Below, in pieces: positions 33,798 through 41,728 of a DNA stretch of 64,000 nucleotides. The notes beneath the pieces were generated by a model that was given only the letters and a program-made list of their open reading frames with translations, ran no database searches and was not told the DNA's origin. The translations under genes and the position numbers were made by a program. The stretch's first letter is position 1, and each line of letters starts with the position of its first letter. This DNA comes from CADEFX01 sp963806735 (GTDB lineage: Bacteria; Pseudomonadota; Alphaproteobacteria; Rhizobiales; Hyphomicrobiaceae), in the NCBI GenBank assembly GCA_963806735.1, contig CAWEBE010000039.1, positions 1 through 64,000 on the forward strand, in the 5' to 3' direction.

Positions 33798-33824
33798 TTA
33801 GCGCTGTCAAGGCGAGAGTGCTAA
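33798..33824 (-). promoter_or_regulatory. CIRCE-like operator overlapping hsp20 promoter
   Basis: Minus strand reads TTAGCACTC - 9 nt - CAGCGCTAA. The left arm is a perfect CIRCE arm and the right arm matches 7 of 9 (consensus GAGTGCTAA). A TTGACA -35 lies across the spacer and right arm, with TAAATC 16 nt further as a possible -10. This suggests HrcA repression of the hsp20 operon. Confidence 0.7.
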
Positions 33825-34067
33825 AAAATCCTGGCGCTGCTCTTGAAAGCTAAAAACGCGGCCTCTAAGTCCTTGCCCGACGGTTATTCCGACCGTTGCA
33901 AATCCCGATCTTCGTGTTGTCGCCTGGACAGGAGGATGGCAATGGCGACGCTCGTCTCCGCTCTCTTTCAGTCGTGCTCTGCTTTGCAGACGCGAGAGAC
34001 TCACAGGTCCGGTCCGGTCCCGGATTGTCCCAGATAGATCGCCACCCACTACCCACGCCTCATAGCC
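33825..34067. other. Divergent intergenic region
   Basis: Between the hsp20 operator and the glycosyltransferase start. No further motif recognised. Confidence 0.4.
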
Positions 34068-35162
34068 ATGAAAATCGCCCAAATCGCGCCGTTGATCGAA
34101 AGCGTGCCGCCGCGCCTCTATGGCGGTACCGAAAGAATCGTCAGCTACCTCACCGAAGCGCTTGTCGCGCAAGGTCACGATGTCACCCTGTTCGCCAGTG
34201 GCGATGCCATCACCTCGGCGCGGCTGGTGCCTTGTTGCGAGCAGGCGCTGCGGCTCAATCCAGCCGTGCGTGATCCGATACCCTATTACATGCTGATGCT
34301 CGACAAGGTGCGCAGCATGGCCGCGCAGTTTGATGTGCTGCACTTCCACATCGACCAATTCCACTTCCCGATCTTTCGCCATCGAGCAACCCGCACGTTG
34401 ACGACGCTGCACGGCCGCCAGGATTTGCCGGACCTCAAGCATCTGTACGCGGGCTTTCGCGAGATGCCGCTTGTCTCCATTTCGAACGCCCAGCGCCGCC
34501 CCATCACCGGTGCCAACTTCATTGCGACGGTGCCACACGGTATCCCGGAGGACTTGCTCACCCCGACACTGCATCCGCGCGGGGGATATCTGGCGTTCCT
34601 CGGCCGCATCTCCCCGGAAAAGCGCGTTGATCGTGCCATCGCCATTGCCCGTGCTGCCGGTCTGCCGCTCAAGATCGCGGCTAAGGTCGATCACGCCGAT
34701 CAAGCTTATTTCACGCGCGAGATAGCGCCGCTGCTTTCTCAGCCTGGCATCGAATTCATCGGCGAGATCGACGAGCAGCAAAAGGGCACTTTCCTCGGCC
34801 AAGCGCGGGCGCTGCTGTTTCCCATCGATTGGCCGGAGCCATTCGGTCTCGTCATGATTGAAGCCATGGCCTGCGGGACGCCGGTGCTGGCGTTTCGCCA
34901 AGGTTCGGCGCCGGAGGTGGTGGAAGATGGTATCACCGGCTATGTGGTGGAGAGCATGGAGGAGGCAATTTGTAAGGTCGGTCGCGTCATGGCCCTCGAC
35001 CGCAGGCGGATTCGGCGCCGCTTTGAGCAGCGCTTCACCGCGGATCGCATGGCGCGAGACTATATAAACCTCTACCGCAGGCTCCTCGGAATACCTATGC
35101 GGGAACCTGCCCCGCCAGCTGCGCGTCACATTGGCGAACCGGACGCGGCGGCCAGCGCATGA
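34068..35162 (+). CDS. GT4 family glycosyltransferase
   Basis: 364 residues. A retaining glycosyltransferase with GT-B fold that transfers a sugar from a nucleotide donor. Evidence: N-terminal MKIAQIAPLIESVPPRLYGG with the Gly-rich acceptor loop, RISPEKRVDRAIAIARAAG, and the C-terminal donor motif PEPFGLVMIEAMACGTPVLA with E-x7-E, then GSAPEVVEDGITGYVV. No signal peptide. It overlaps the next gene by 4 nt (ATGA), so the two are coupled. Acceptor unknown; possibly capsule, glycan or stress metabolite synthesis. Confidence 0.88.
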   Translation: MKIAQIAPLIESVPPRLYGGTERIVSYLTEALVAQGHDVTLFASGDAITSARLVPCCEQALRLNPAVRDPIPYYMLMLDKVRSMAAQFDVLHFHIDQFHFPIFRHRATRTLTTLHGRQDLPDLKHLYAGFREMPLVSISNAQRRPITGANFIATVPHGIPEDLLTPTLHPRGGYLAFLGRISPEKRVDRAIAIARAAGLPLKIAAKVDHADQAYFTREIAPLLSQPGIEFIGEIDEQQKGTFLGQARALLFPIDWPEPFGLVMIEAMACGTPVLAFRQGSAPEVVEDGITGYVVESMEEAICKVGRVMALDRRRIRRRFEQRFTADRMARDYINLYRRLLGIPMREPAPPAARHIGEPDAAASA

Positions 35163-35422
35163 ACCTGGTCTTCCAGATCGAAACGCAGCCCACCGCAGGT
35201 GGCGATTTGGAAATCGTCGATGTCGAGTGTAACCCGACCTCGGACGATGTGAGCGACACGCTGACGGCCGAAGAGATTGCAGTGGGCTCGTGGGTGCTGC
35301 GATTTGTTGTAAACGAGGACTTTGACGGCAACGAAGCAGTATTCGGCAAGTGCGCGCGATATGGCCTGGATCCGGCGGTCCTGCACGCGGCTTGTGCCGA
35401 GGCGGCGCAGGCTGAAAACTGA
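35159..35422 (+). CDS. Small acidic protein coupled to the glycosyltransferase
   Basis: 87 residues, ATG overlapping the stop of the upstream gene (ATGA), so translationally coupled. Acidic (GGDLEIVDVECNPTSDDVSD, NEDFDGNEAVFGKC) with no membrane part. Not recognised. The coupling suggests a subunit or regulator of the GT4 enzyme. Confidence 0.62.
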   Translation: MNLVFQIETQPTAGGDLEIVDVECNPTSDDVSDTLTAEEIAVGSWVLRFVVNEDFDGNEAVFGKCARYGLDPAVLHAACAEAAQAEN

Positions 35423-35774
35423 CCATGAGAAATCGCACGAAGTCCGAGGTTGAGGCACATTGCTAATCCGACCGTTGACCGCTCGCCTTCGACATCGAAT
35501 CGAACTGGGCTCAGGGCGTCATCGGCATGCGCGCCTTGGGTCCAAGCCTTATCGGCGCTGCTTCTTGGTTGCCGACGAGGTGTTAACCAATAAGCCCCCC
35601 CGGCCGCACCATCGCCGAGTTTGCAGTTGGCGCTCAGCATGGCGCGCAAGCTGCTTGATCTGATGGCCGCTTATCTTGCAGGGCAGTATCGCGGAGCTCA
35701 CCCTGAACTGCCGCGCCGGCAGCGGAACAACTCGTGTGATGCCGCGTTCCTGGGGCGACTGAATTCGCTTTCGA
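35423..35774. other. Intergenic, no supported gene
   Basis: Short frames only, e.g. 35621-35790, with no family resemblance. Confidence 0.4.
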
Positions 35775-35875
35775 ACGGTTCGAAAACGAACGTCGCTGGA
35801 GGCAGCGCCATGGACAGCATCATCTATCCCGGATCCACGATCTTTCCGGAAGTTGATGTAGTCACCGGATCATAA
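35775..35875 (+). pseudogene. Truncated copy of the 24-residue micro-peptide gene
   Basis: Copies the leader, ribosome-binding site and first seven codons (MDSIIYP) of the micro-peptide at 16098-16172, and then diverges completely. The upstream homology begins near 35775, so the copied piece is ~55 bp. Confidence 0.65.
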
Positions 35876-35879
35876 CGCC

Positions 35880-36116
35880 TCAGTCAGCACGATCGTCGAC
35901 GCCTTTCACCCCCTCCAGCTTGGCGCAATGGGCGCAGCAGTAAATCCTGCCCTTTGACTCGGTGCCGTGGCCGATTACCCGGCATCCGCAGTGAGGGCAA
36001 CGAGGGGCCATGGCGTGGATAGCGCATTCGAAGCTGTCGAATGTCATCGTCCGGTCGCCCTGGGTGATACGGAACGACTTGTCATAGTCGTTCCCGCACA
36101 CATGACATTGAGCCAT
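35880..36116 (-). CDS. Small zinc-ribbon protein, metallothionein-like
   Basis: 78 residues with nine cysteines in pairs: CHVCGNDYDKSF, FECAIHAMAPRCPHCGCRV, YCCAHCAKLEG. This C-x2-C / C-H pattern fits small bacterial zinc ribbon or prokaryotic metallothionein-like proteins that bind Zn or Cd. GGAGC before ATG 36116; an upstream frame start at 36164 is not needed. EcfG promoter directly upstream. Function inferred as metal buffering under stress. Confidence 0.72.
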   Translation of the reverse strand: MAQCHVCGNDYDKSFRITQGDRTMTFDSFECAIHAMAPRCPHCGCRVIGHGTESKGRIYCCAHCAKLEGVKGVDDRAD

Positions 36117-36152
36117 GGATTGCTCCTGTCCAAACACGGAGTCTCTCGGCAC

Positions 36153-36177
36153 AACGGCCAACAACCCGGTGGGTTCC
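36153..36177 (-). promoter_or_regulatory. EcfG-type promoter of zinc-ribbon gene
   Basis: Minus strand GGAAC (36173-36177), 16 nt, CGTT (36153-36156), 36 nt before ATG 36116. Exact consensus. Confidence 0.68.
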
Positions 36178-36236
36178 GCGTCCGCGGTGCTTCGTTTGGA
36201 CCATGCATGCAGTCGTATCTGTTGTTAACCAAATAC

Positions 36237-36420
36237 CTCGGGAGCAGATCACGCACGCCAAATTGCCGGAAGCATTGCGTCAGGAGAGTTGCACCATACT
36301 CCCAAAGGTCCGCTATGCCGTTCTCGAACGATGGCGCGATTACGATCGGGTTGCGCAGCGACCACGCCATCGGAACGAAGAAGGCATGATGCGTAAAGGC
36401 CAGCGAGCTTCAGGGCATAG
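36237..36420 (+). pseudogene. DUF421 (YetF-like) C-terminal relic 1
   Basis: Closely similar to 44176-44345. The frame reads EQITHAKLPEALRQESCTIL, KVRYAVLE, then a frame change before GAITIGLRS. This is the C-terminal domain of DUF421 membrane proteins, in which LLEALRxxG and the V..AVLE.DG motif are conserved. No start and no membrane helices. Confidence 0.65.
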
Positions 36421-36483
36421 ATCGTCGAACCACACCTTGAGGGGTAGGAATAGCTATAGGATGCGCGCAAGATCTCCACGCTC

Positions 36484-36640
36484 GCGGACCTGGTGCTCGC
36501 CCCGTTCTCTGACATGGGTACCATCATACTCGCCGCCAAGCACCTGGACCTCGCTTCCTTCGGCGGTTCATCGGCATCGAGCTGGAGCCCAACTACGCCG
36601 CGATCGTCCGCGCGCATCACCGCCAACAGCAACACGCGGG
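36484..36640 (+). pseudogene. Relic of a DNA methyltransferase
   Basis: In one frame DLVLAPFSDMGTIILAAKHL resembles motif I of N4/N6-adenine DNA methylases (usual form DPFSGTGTTLLAA), and after a frame change RRFIGIELEPNYAAIVRA resembles the following RxFIGIELNPxY segment. Both motifs are mutated and no catalytic DPPY is visible. It is a decayed C-terminal piece. Confidence 0.6.
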
Positions 36641-36762
36641 AGATGCTTGGCAAGAAGAAGACCGACACGCCCGTGGCGATTGAGTAGCCACTTCCGATCG
36701 GCCAGCTCAGCGATCTCAAGAATCCGGGAAACCTCTGAGCCGGCATGGCAAGCCGGAAAAGT

Positions 36763-36959
36763 ATCAGGTAAACACTTTGCGCCTCTTCTACGAAATCTGC
36801 GATGAGGACGGCGAAGTTCTCGATGTCGTGACGTTTCGCGACGCCATTGTTCAATAGGGCGCTCCGCCTTTGGCGGCCGGGCTGCGGTCTTCGGTCTCGG
36901 CCTTCGGCTTTCATCATTGGCGCAAAAAGAAACACCCACGCCGGGGGAAGGCGTGGGTG
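36763..36959 (+). pseudogene. 3' copy of DUF6894 gene with its terminator
   Basis: Bases 36763-36855 repeat the last ~30 codons of the DUF6894 gene (YEICDEDGEVLDVVTFRDAI), and the downstream non-coding sequence is repeated too. The hairpin CACCCACGCC / GGCGTGGGTG (36933-36959), followed by TATTTC, is the cleaner copy of that at 5104-5133. The 5' half of the gene is missing. Confidence 0.75.
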
Positions 36960-37423
36960 CTATTTCAACACGCTCTGTCTGGGGGGAGAAGAGCGCGCCT
37001 ATCTGGTGACCACGAGGGAAGCCACCAGATCGTGTGCTCATAACAACCATGCACCCGTGATTGTTCCGTCAACGCGAGCATAATTAATGGCTCGACCTTG
37101 GTACGTGCCATGGCGTGTATCCTTGGCCACGCTTGACGCCGAAGAACCAATCGTAAACTACCGCGCGGCACCGCCGGGACGGTTTGCGAGCAATGTCTTT
37201 GAGAAGCCGTTGCGGTGTGGCGCTGTGCTCAGGCCGCAATCCTGCGGAATATTGCAGCGGAGTTAGTGAGGAGCCCCAGCTTTGGTTCCATCCCTTCTGC
37301 AATTCGAGCCCGGCCATCGAGCGCCAACCTGCGCACCGCATCTGCCGCTCCTAGACGTAAAGCTGAAGCGCCTGGCAGCGGCATCTGTAGTTGGTCGGCA
37401 GCACGACAGCAGGGATCTCCAAC
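36960..37423. other. Intergenic, no supported gene
   Basis: A minus-strand frame (36965-37111) begins MARTKVEPLIMLALTEQSRV but has weak signals and is not claimed. Otherwise nothing recognised. Confidence 0.4.
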
Positions 37424-38011
37424 ATGAAGATCTTCGGCGATTACCGCTCGGGCAACTGCGACAAGGTTCGCTTTGCGATTGACTACCTTCGATTGCCGCA
37501 CCAGTGGATCGAGGTCGACAGCCTGATGGGCGGAACAAGAACGCCTGACTTTCTCGCAATGAACCCACAGGGACAGGTTCCTGTGGCCGTCCTTTCAGAT
37601 GGTCGAACACTCGCTCAGTCGAACGCGATAGTTAGATATGTGTCAGAAGGATCACCGTTGTTGCCTGGCGATAAATGGAAGAGAGCCAAAATTGACGAGT
37701 GGATGTTTTGGGAGGCCAATAACCACGAGTTCTTCGTAGCAGGCTGCATCTCTCACATGACATATATGGGCAAGTCCAAAGAAACACGCGACACCATGAG
37801 GGTAGAACGCGGCGATCGCTCTCTCGACATCATGGAACACCACGTGCGGGGCACGGATTGGATGGTAGCAGACGAACTGACGGCTGCTGACATCGCTTTG
37901 TTGGCTTACACGCGGCAGGCTCATCTCGGCGGTTTCGATATGAGCGGGCGTCCAAATCTTCGCCGTTGGGTGGCGCGCTGCGAGGCAACCCTCAGTTTGG
38001 GACCAGTCTAA
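37424..38011 (+). CDS. Glutathione S-transferase family protein
   Basis: 195 residues. Thioredoxin-like N-terminal domain (MKIFGDYRSGNCDKVRFAID, PQGQVPVAVLSDGRTLAQSN with the cis-Pro and the Ser-rich glutathione site), followed by a helical C-terminal domain (TDWMVADELTAADIALLAYT carries the conserved ADIAL/N-cap). The catalytic position carries Ser/Asn (YRSGNC) as in several bacterial GST classes. Detoxification or oxidative-stress role inferred. The base composition looks lower in GC than its neighbours, suggesting separate acquisition. Confidence 0.87.
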   Translation: MKIFGDYRSGNCDKVRFAIDYLRLPHQWIEVDSLMGGTRTPDFLAMNPQGQVPVAVLSDGRTLAQSNAIVRYVSEGSPLLPGDKWKRAKIDEWMFWEANNHEFFVAGCISHMTYMGKSKETRDTMRVERGDRSLDIMEHHVRGTDWMVADELTAADIALLAYTRQAHLGGFDMSGRPNLRRWVARCEATLSLGPV

Positions 38012-38092
38012 GACTTCTCTCCTGGCCTAAGGCGGAAGGTTCGCCTCTATCGCTGAGACGGTAAATCTTGGGGGTAAGCTACCGAAGCGTTC

Positions 38093-38260
38093 CATGGCAG
38101 CCCCTCCCTTCGGTCGGGTCACGCTGCTAAGTCCGCTTGCCAGCATGTCAGGGGTCGCCTGCAACTGCTTGCGCAGCGCGGCAATAGCTCCAACGCTGGC
38201 ACCGCTGAGTTCTGCGGCTTGGCGGATGCTCGAGCCCTGTTGCAGAGCCTGTCAGCAAAG
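38093..38260 (-). other. Possible helix-turn-helix gene remnant
   Basis: On the minus strand a frame encodes QGSSIRQAAELSGASVGAIA, then ALRKQLQATPDML, resembling a DNA-binding helix-turn-helix with the A-x3-G-x-S pattern. There is an in-frame stop just before it and no start codon. Uncertain relic. Confidence 0.3.
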
Positions 38261-38383
38261 CTGTCGCCGTCGTGCGTGGATGCAGTGGGACGGCAACGAT
38301 CAGAATGTGAGCGTGCCTTCGGCATGACTTGTGCCGCCGCCATCAGCCATGCGGTCTTCAAATCGTGGCCTATCGGCGGGGTT

Positions 38384-38548
38384 TCACAGACGGCCCGTCA
38401 GCAACAGGACGATTACGATGATAAGAAGAACACCTATCAGGCCATTGCCGCGATTGCCATAACCGTAACCGGGCCCGCCAAAGCGGCCACTGAACCCCCC
38501 GAGCAAAAAGATGATGAGGACGATGAGGAGTAGCGTTCCTATTGTCAT
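38384..38548 (-). CDS. DUF3309 tiny membrane protein
   Basis: 54 residues: MTIGTLLLIVLIIFLLGGF, a Gly/Tyr-rich loop (PGYGYGNRGNG) and LIGVLLIIVIVLLLTGRL. Two membrane helices joined by a Gly-rich turn is the DUF3309 layout, common in rhizobia and of unknown function. The sequence before this ATG in the same frame is not protein-like. Confidence 0.78.
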   Translation of the reverse strand: MTIGTLLLIVLIIFLLGGFSGRFGGPGYGYGNRGNGLIGVLLIIVIVLLLTGRL

Positions 38549-38609
38549 GGTAGCCCCCTTGCCCTGCGCCTGCCGAAGTCTACTCAGCTGAACCATCTTT
38601 GTTGAAAGG

Positions 38610-38806
38610 CTAGTTGGATACGAGCATTTTGCAAAACAATTCCTGGAGGTTTTGACATGCCGTGGTTGAAGTGTGCATGGCTTTGGTTGGCGACAGTTAC
38701 TTCAAACGCGCCATTTCTCTCAGGACCCAGATGCAAGCATCGGGCGCGTTCAGTCGTCCAGGCCCGATCACCGCGTTCGGCGCAGTAGGGGCAACGATAC
38801 TCACCA
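38610..38806 (-). other. Possible zinc-ribbon peptide remnant
   Basis: The minus strand encodes EYRCPYCAERGDRAWTTERA then RCLHLGPERNGAFEV with a C-x2-C pair, but no start codon precedes it (a stop lies just upstream). Probably a broken small gene. Confidence 0.3.
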
Positions 38807-38869
38807 GGTGGTCAACGGCCGCCTGAGGAACAGCACTTAGAGCTCGAGCCCCATGGCGTCGTTTGGATG

Positions 38870-39344
38870 CTAGGCTGGAACGCTAAGCACCTTCAGCTCC
38901 ATGACCATGACGACCAAGCCTGCGGGCGCGTTCTCGTTCGTCTCAGAGCGCAAGACGATGTCGGGGTTGCGTTCGCCGATCAGGGCAGAACCGGTTGGCG
39001 TGCCCGGGATTGGTTGCGGTGCGCCAACGTAAGTTTGGGCCAGCAGCCCCGGGTCCAGCTTGGTATCGGCAGGACCTTGCACGACCCAGATCATGACCAA
39101 CTTGCCCCCGGGCAGTTGACCCTGGCCGATCTGGCGGATGGTCCCGCTGTACGTCAGTTCGGCACCCTGCGTTGGTGGGCTTGAAGGCGCAGCGCATGGC
39201 CCGCTCCTCGGCGGCAGGCGCTTTCTGCTGCTCGGCAACTTCCGAAAGCGTACAGGTCAACGCGCCGAGGTTGGTGCGACTGGCTTGCGCAGCGACATTC
39301 GTGGCCAGAGCGAGGGCAACACAGGCCAGCAAGAGCCGGGTCAT
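38870..39344 (-). pseudogene. DUF992 secreted protein, frameshifted
   Basis: ATG 39344 starts a signal peptide (MTRLLLACVALALATNVAAQ), followed by NLGALTCTLSE and MRCAFKPT. One extra base near 39170-39176 then changes frame, and the gene continues as QGAELTYSGTIRQIGQGQLP, KLVMIWVVQGP and LDPGLLAQTYVGAP to the stop at 38870. This order (LGxLTC, then Y.G.I, VIW.V, PG.L.G.YVG) is that of the rhizobial DUF992 proteins. One deletion would restore a ~158-residue secreted protein. Function unknown. Confidence 0.75.
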
Positions 39345-40007
39345 GGGACGACCTCCGAGAATGGAAAGTAACGCCCAGAATGACTGGGGGTTGCCTTGAG
39401 AGGGCTCCGGAAACCTATCTGCTCTGCTCCTGTCGCACGCAATCCTCGTAGCGATCCCACCATGAGGGATGACTTCTCGTGAGAGCACGCTGATAGGCCC
39501 TTTCGCATGCCCCTCCGGCCGGGCTGAGCCCGAGGTTGGACCCTTTGCCTGTATCTTCGGCTTGCATGTCCATGCAGCTCGGCAGTGATGGGCGGCACGT
39601 AAGCGTCTACTCTGGTCTGGTAATCGATCCGTGAGTGGGAATGTGCCGGCGCCTGAGTCGTTGGCCCAAGCAAGCTCAAGGCCACAAGGCCTGTTCTGCC
39701 CCGCCGGTGCTTGGACACTGTAGTCGCATGTGGTCCAATCAAACGTTAACGGATCAGGCTCAGGACGTTCACTTCGTTGGCCCTAAGCTGGGCCGCCGTT
39801 CGCCGCGCATCAGCAAGTAGAGGTCTCATGTGTTGAGCGCCCGCAACCGACGCCGAGCACAACGCGCTGCCCTGCTACCTCGGGCGGACGGGAAGGGGCG
39901 GAAGCATCCGCCCTTTTGTGTTTCCTCCGTTGTTCCCCACGAAACAGCCCACGCTTTCGCGATGTGGTCTCCTACACCGGTGTCAACTTGCACCGAAGGG
40001 GTTGGCC
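39345..40007. other. Long intergenic stretch with an orphan terminator
   Basis: No supported gene. At 39896-39917 there is a clean hairpin GGGCGGA / TCCGCCC with AGCA loop and TTTT, like a terminator, but no gene ends before it. Confidence 0.45.
39896..39917 (+). terminator. Orphan terminator-like hairpin
   Basis: 7-bp stem (39896-39902 / 39907-39913) and four T. The transcript it would end is unknown; it may belong to a small RNA or to a deleted gene. Confidence 0.5.
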
Positions 40008-40160
40008 ATGAGTACAGAGACAGTGCTACTCGCCGCGGCGGTGTTTGGCGGAGCCGCGATGGTGATCATCATCTCACTCGTGTTGGCGAAGTTCGAGGAT
40101 GACGCTCGCCGCATGATGCGCGACGACCAGCAGCGCCACTATGGAAACGATGGGGATTGA
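40008..40160 (+). CDS. 50-residue membrane protein
   Basis: MSTETVLLAAAVFGGAAMVI, IISLVLAKFEDDARRMM and a charged tail (RDDQQRHYGNDGD): one membrane helix with a cytoplasmic acidic-basic tail. ATG 40008 with GAAGGGG upstream. No family known. Confidence 0.6.
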   Translation: MSTETVLLAAAVFGGAAMVIIISLVLAKFEDDARRMMRDDQQRHYGNDGD

Positions 40161-40532
40161 AGCTATCGCGTTGCAGTAGCCCACGTGGCATCGATCATCT
40201 CTGATCGAGCCTTGAGCTGGTCAACGCTGTCGAACCGTCCAGCCTTCGACTGCTGAAGGTATCGCTGGTCGGAAGGACTAGCCGCCGTACGCGATACCAC
40301 CGCTCAGCGGCGGCTAATCCGCTCAACGCACGGAACGCCACATCGGAACGCAACAAACGCAACCACCAATGACAAGACAACGGCCGCGCCTTCGTGGCGG
40401 TTGCGTCGCGCCAGAAGCTGGTTGTGGATAAATCCGGCGAAGCTTGGGAGCACTTTCCCAATGAGGAGTTTTGTCCGGCGGGAACGTTGCGACGCGCTTG
40501 CCGTTTCGCATCTCCATGCGATGGAGAGCATC
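40161..40532. other. Intergenic, no supported gene
   Basis: Only short shadow frames seen. Confidence 0.4.
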
Positions 40533-40685
40533 ATGCAGTTCCATTTCCACGTCCATACCGGTGACGGGATCGAATATGACACTCAGGGCGCGCAGTTCAA
40601 TGATGTAGAGGATGCCAAAGCCTTCGGCCTGCAGCTCATCCGCAACTATTTCCTGCTTCACCCCAATCCCAAACCCGGGGTGTAG
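40533..40685 (+). CDS. Short DUF6894-like protein
   Basis: 50 residues: MQFHFHVHTGDGIEYDTQGA, DVEDAKAFGLQLIRN. The opening MxFxFHxxxGDxxxxDxxG followed by an Ala/Leu helix is the DUF6894 pattern, but it is shorter than the 77-residue relative at 4791. GGAG seven nt upstream decides the start. Possibly a shortened member. Confidence 0.58.
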   Translation: MQFHFHVHTGDGIEYDTQGAQFNDVEDAKAFGLQLIRNYFLLHPNPKPGV

Positions 40686-41010
40686 AGCGCAGTGTGCTCT
40701 GCATCACCCATGCGAGTGGTTACGTCGAACCCCTGCCGTTCCTCGACGCCTTTCGTAATAACGACGACCAGCCGATTTTGTACTGCACGCCCGGCCACGC
40801 TTAGCGGACCGGGCCGACCAAAGCGCAAAAGCGGCGCTTCTGCGAGCATCCAATGCCTCCGTCGGCCGGCAAAGCCCTTATCGCCAACTCCGGAACTGCG
40901 CTGGGTCAGGGCTCGTTCCCTCGGCATCAGGCTTACGAGCGCGATGCCGCGAGCGCATCGAGCCGCTCGGCAAGCTTGTTGAGCTGCCAGTCTCGGGCAC
41001 AATGTGCGTC
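40686..41010. other. Intergenic, no supported gene
   Basis: No motif or plausible coding frame seen. Confidence 0.4.
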
Positions 41011-41322
41011 ATGAAAGCCATCGTCCCCGGACACGTGTACCTGCTCGACAGTTACAAGGCTGACGGTGCCTCGCAGACCATTACCTTCGTTCAAAAAGAA
41101 CGGCTTGACCGAGATAATCCCGAACTCGTGGAAGTGCGAGACGGGACGACGACAGAAGAGGTCATCGACGTCCTCCTTGATCGTCTTGAGCACCTCGACA
41201 CCGTACTCCACGCGGATGAGAACGCTCACGCTCTTCGCCTGCTCAAGCGTGCAAAGCAGCAACTCAAGTCACGAACTGCCCGCCGCAAGCGCCGCGGCAC
41301 CGAGGGTAAGATGATGAAGTAG
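41011..41322 (+). CDS. Putative Acb2/Tad1-type hairpin protein
   Basis: 103 residues, soluble. N-terminal segment PGHVYLLDSYKADGASQTIT, then a C-terminal helical hairpin: TTEEVIDVLLDRLEHLD, ENAHALRLLKRAKQQLKSRT, ARRKRRGTEGK. The C-terminal pattern (EEVLxxLIDRxxxL, EN-x-AI..LExAL..L..RTxxRxxRGVEG) is what I know from the Acb2/Tad1 hairpin family, phage proteins that trap cyclic (di- or oligo-) nucleotides and block CBASS or Thoeris. A cellular relative is equally possible. No phage genes lie beside it. ATG 41011 or 41002. Confidence 0.58.
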   Translation: MKAIVPGHVYLLDSYKADGASQTITFVQKERLDRDNPELVEVRDGTTTEEVIDVLLDRLEHLDTVLHADENAHALRLLKRAKQQLKSRTARRKRRGTEGKMMK

Positions 41323-41477
41323 TATGGATGTCAAACCGTCTCGGAGCGCCACGGCAACGGCTTGGATGAATCAGCATCTGCCCCATGCACCGATCCGTGA
41401 TTGCGGCAGTTGCCGCTGCCGCGCCGGACACACAGATCCCTTGCGAAACCAGCATCGTCCGTGTTGCTCTGAAGCCG

Positions 41478-41726
41478 TCAAGGCTGCTTGGGGACCGTCG
41501 TCGTGTTCGGACCGGTCGTCGGTGAGCTGCTGATTGGAGGTGACGTGCGGGTCACTCCAACGCTGTCCGACGTGTCCTTGCCGAACACGTACCATCCAGC
41601 AAATGCGGCCAGCACCAAACCGACAAGCAGCAGGGCGAGCGTGGTCACGGGATTGGATTGGCGAGCCAAGTCGGTGTCGATGTAGTCGTCTGTCCGACGT
41701 GCTCTATCTTGCTCTGAGAGTGCCAT
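41478..41726 (-). CDS. Small membrane protein, paralogue of the gene at 11408
   Basis: 82 residues: charged N terminus (MALSEQDRARRTDDYIDTDL), membrane helix (TTLALLLVGLVLAAFAGWYVF), polar tail with VTRTSPPISSSPTTGP and the ending PKQP. It shares helix position and tail with the protein at 11408-11638. Its start lies 2 nt after the previous stop (41729), so it is the second gene of a two-gene unit. Confidence 0.75.
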   Translation of the reverse strand: MALSEQDRARRTDDYIDTDLARQSNPVTTLALLLVGLVLAAFAGWYVFGKDTSDSVGVTRTSPPISSSPTTGPNTTTVPKQP

Positions 41727-41728
41727 GA

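Noticed and set aside
33807..35438. 543-codon minus-strand frame opposite the glycosyltransferase
   Set aside because: Arg/His-rich shadow of the GT4 gene; the plus strand has the E-x7-E motif.
38219..38533. 104-residue plus-strand frame over the DUF3309 gene
   Set aside because: It runs antisense to the DUF3309 gene, and its Asp/Lys-rich end is the complement of the hydrophobic helix codons.
39341..39742. Minus-strand 133-residue frame upstream of DUF992
   Set aside because: No ribosome-binding site, no motif and Arg/His-rich composition.
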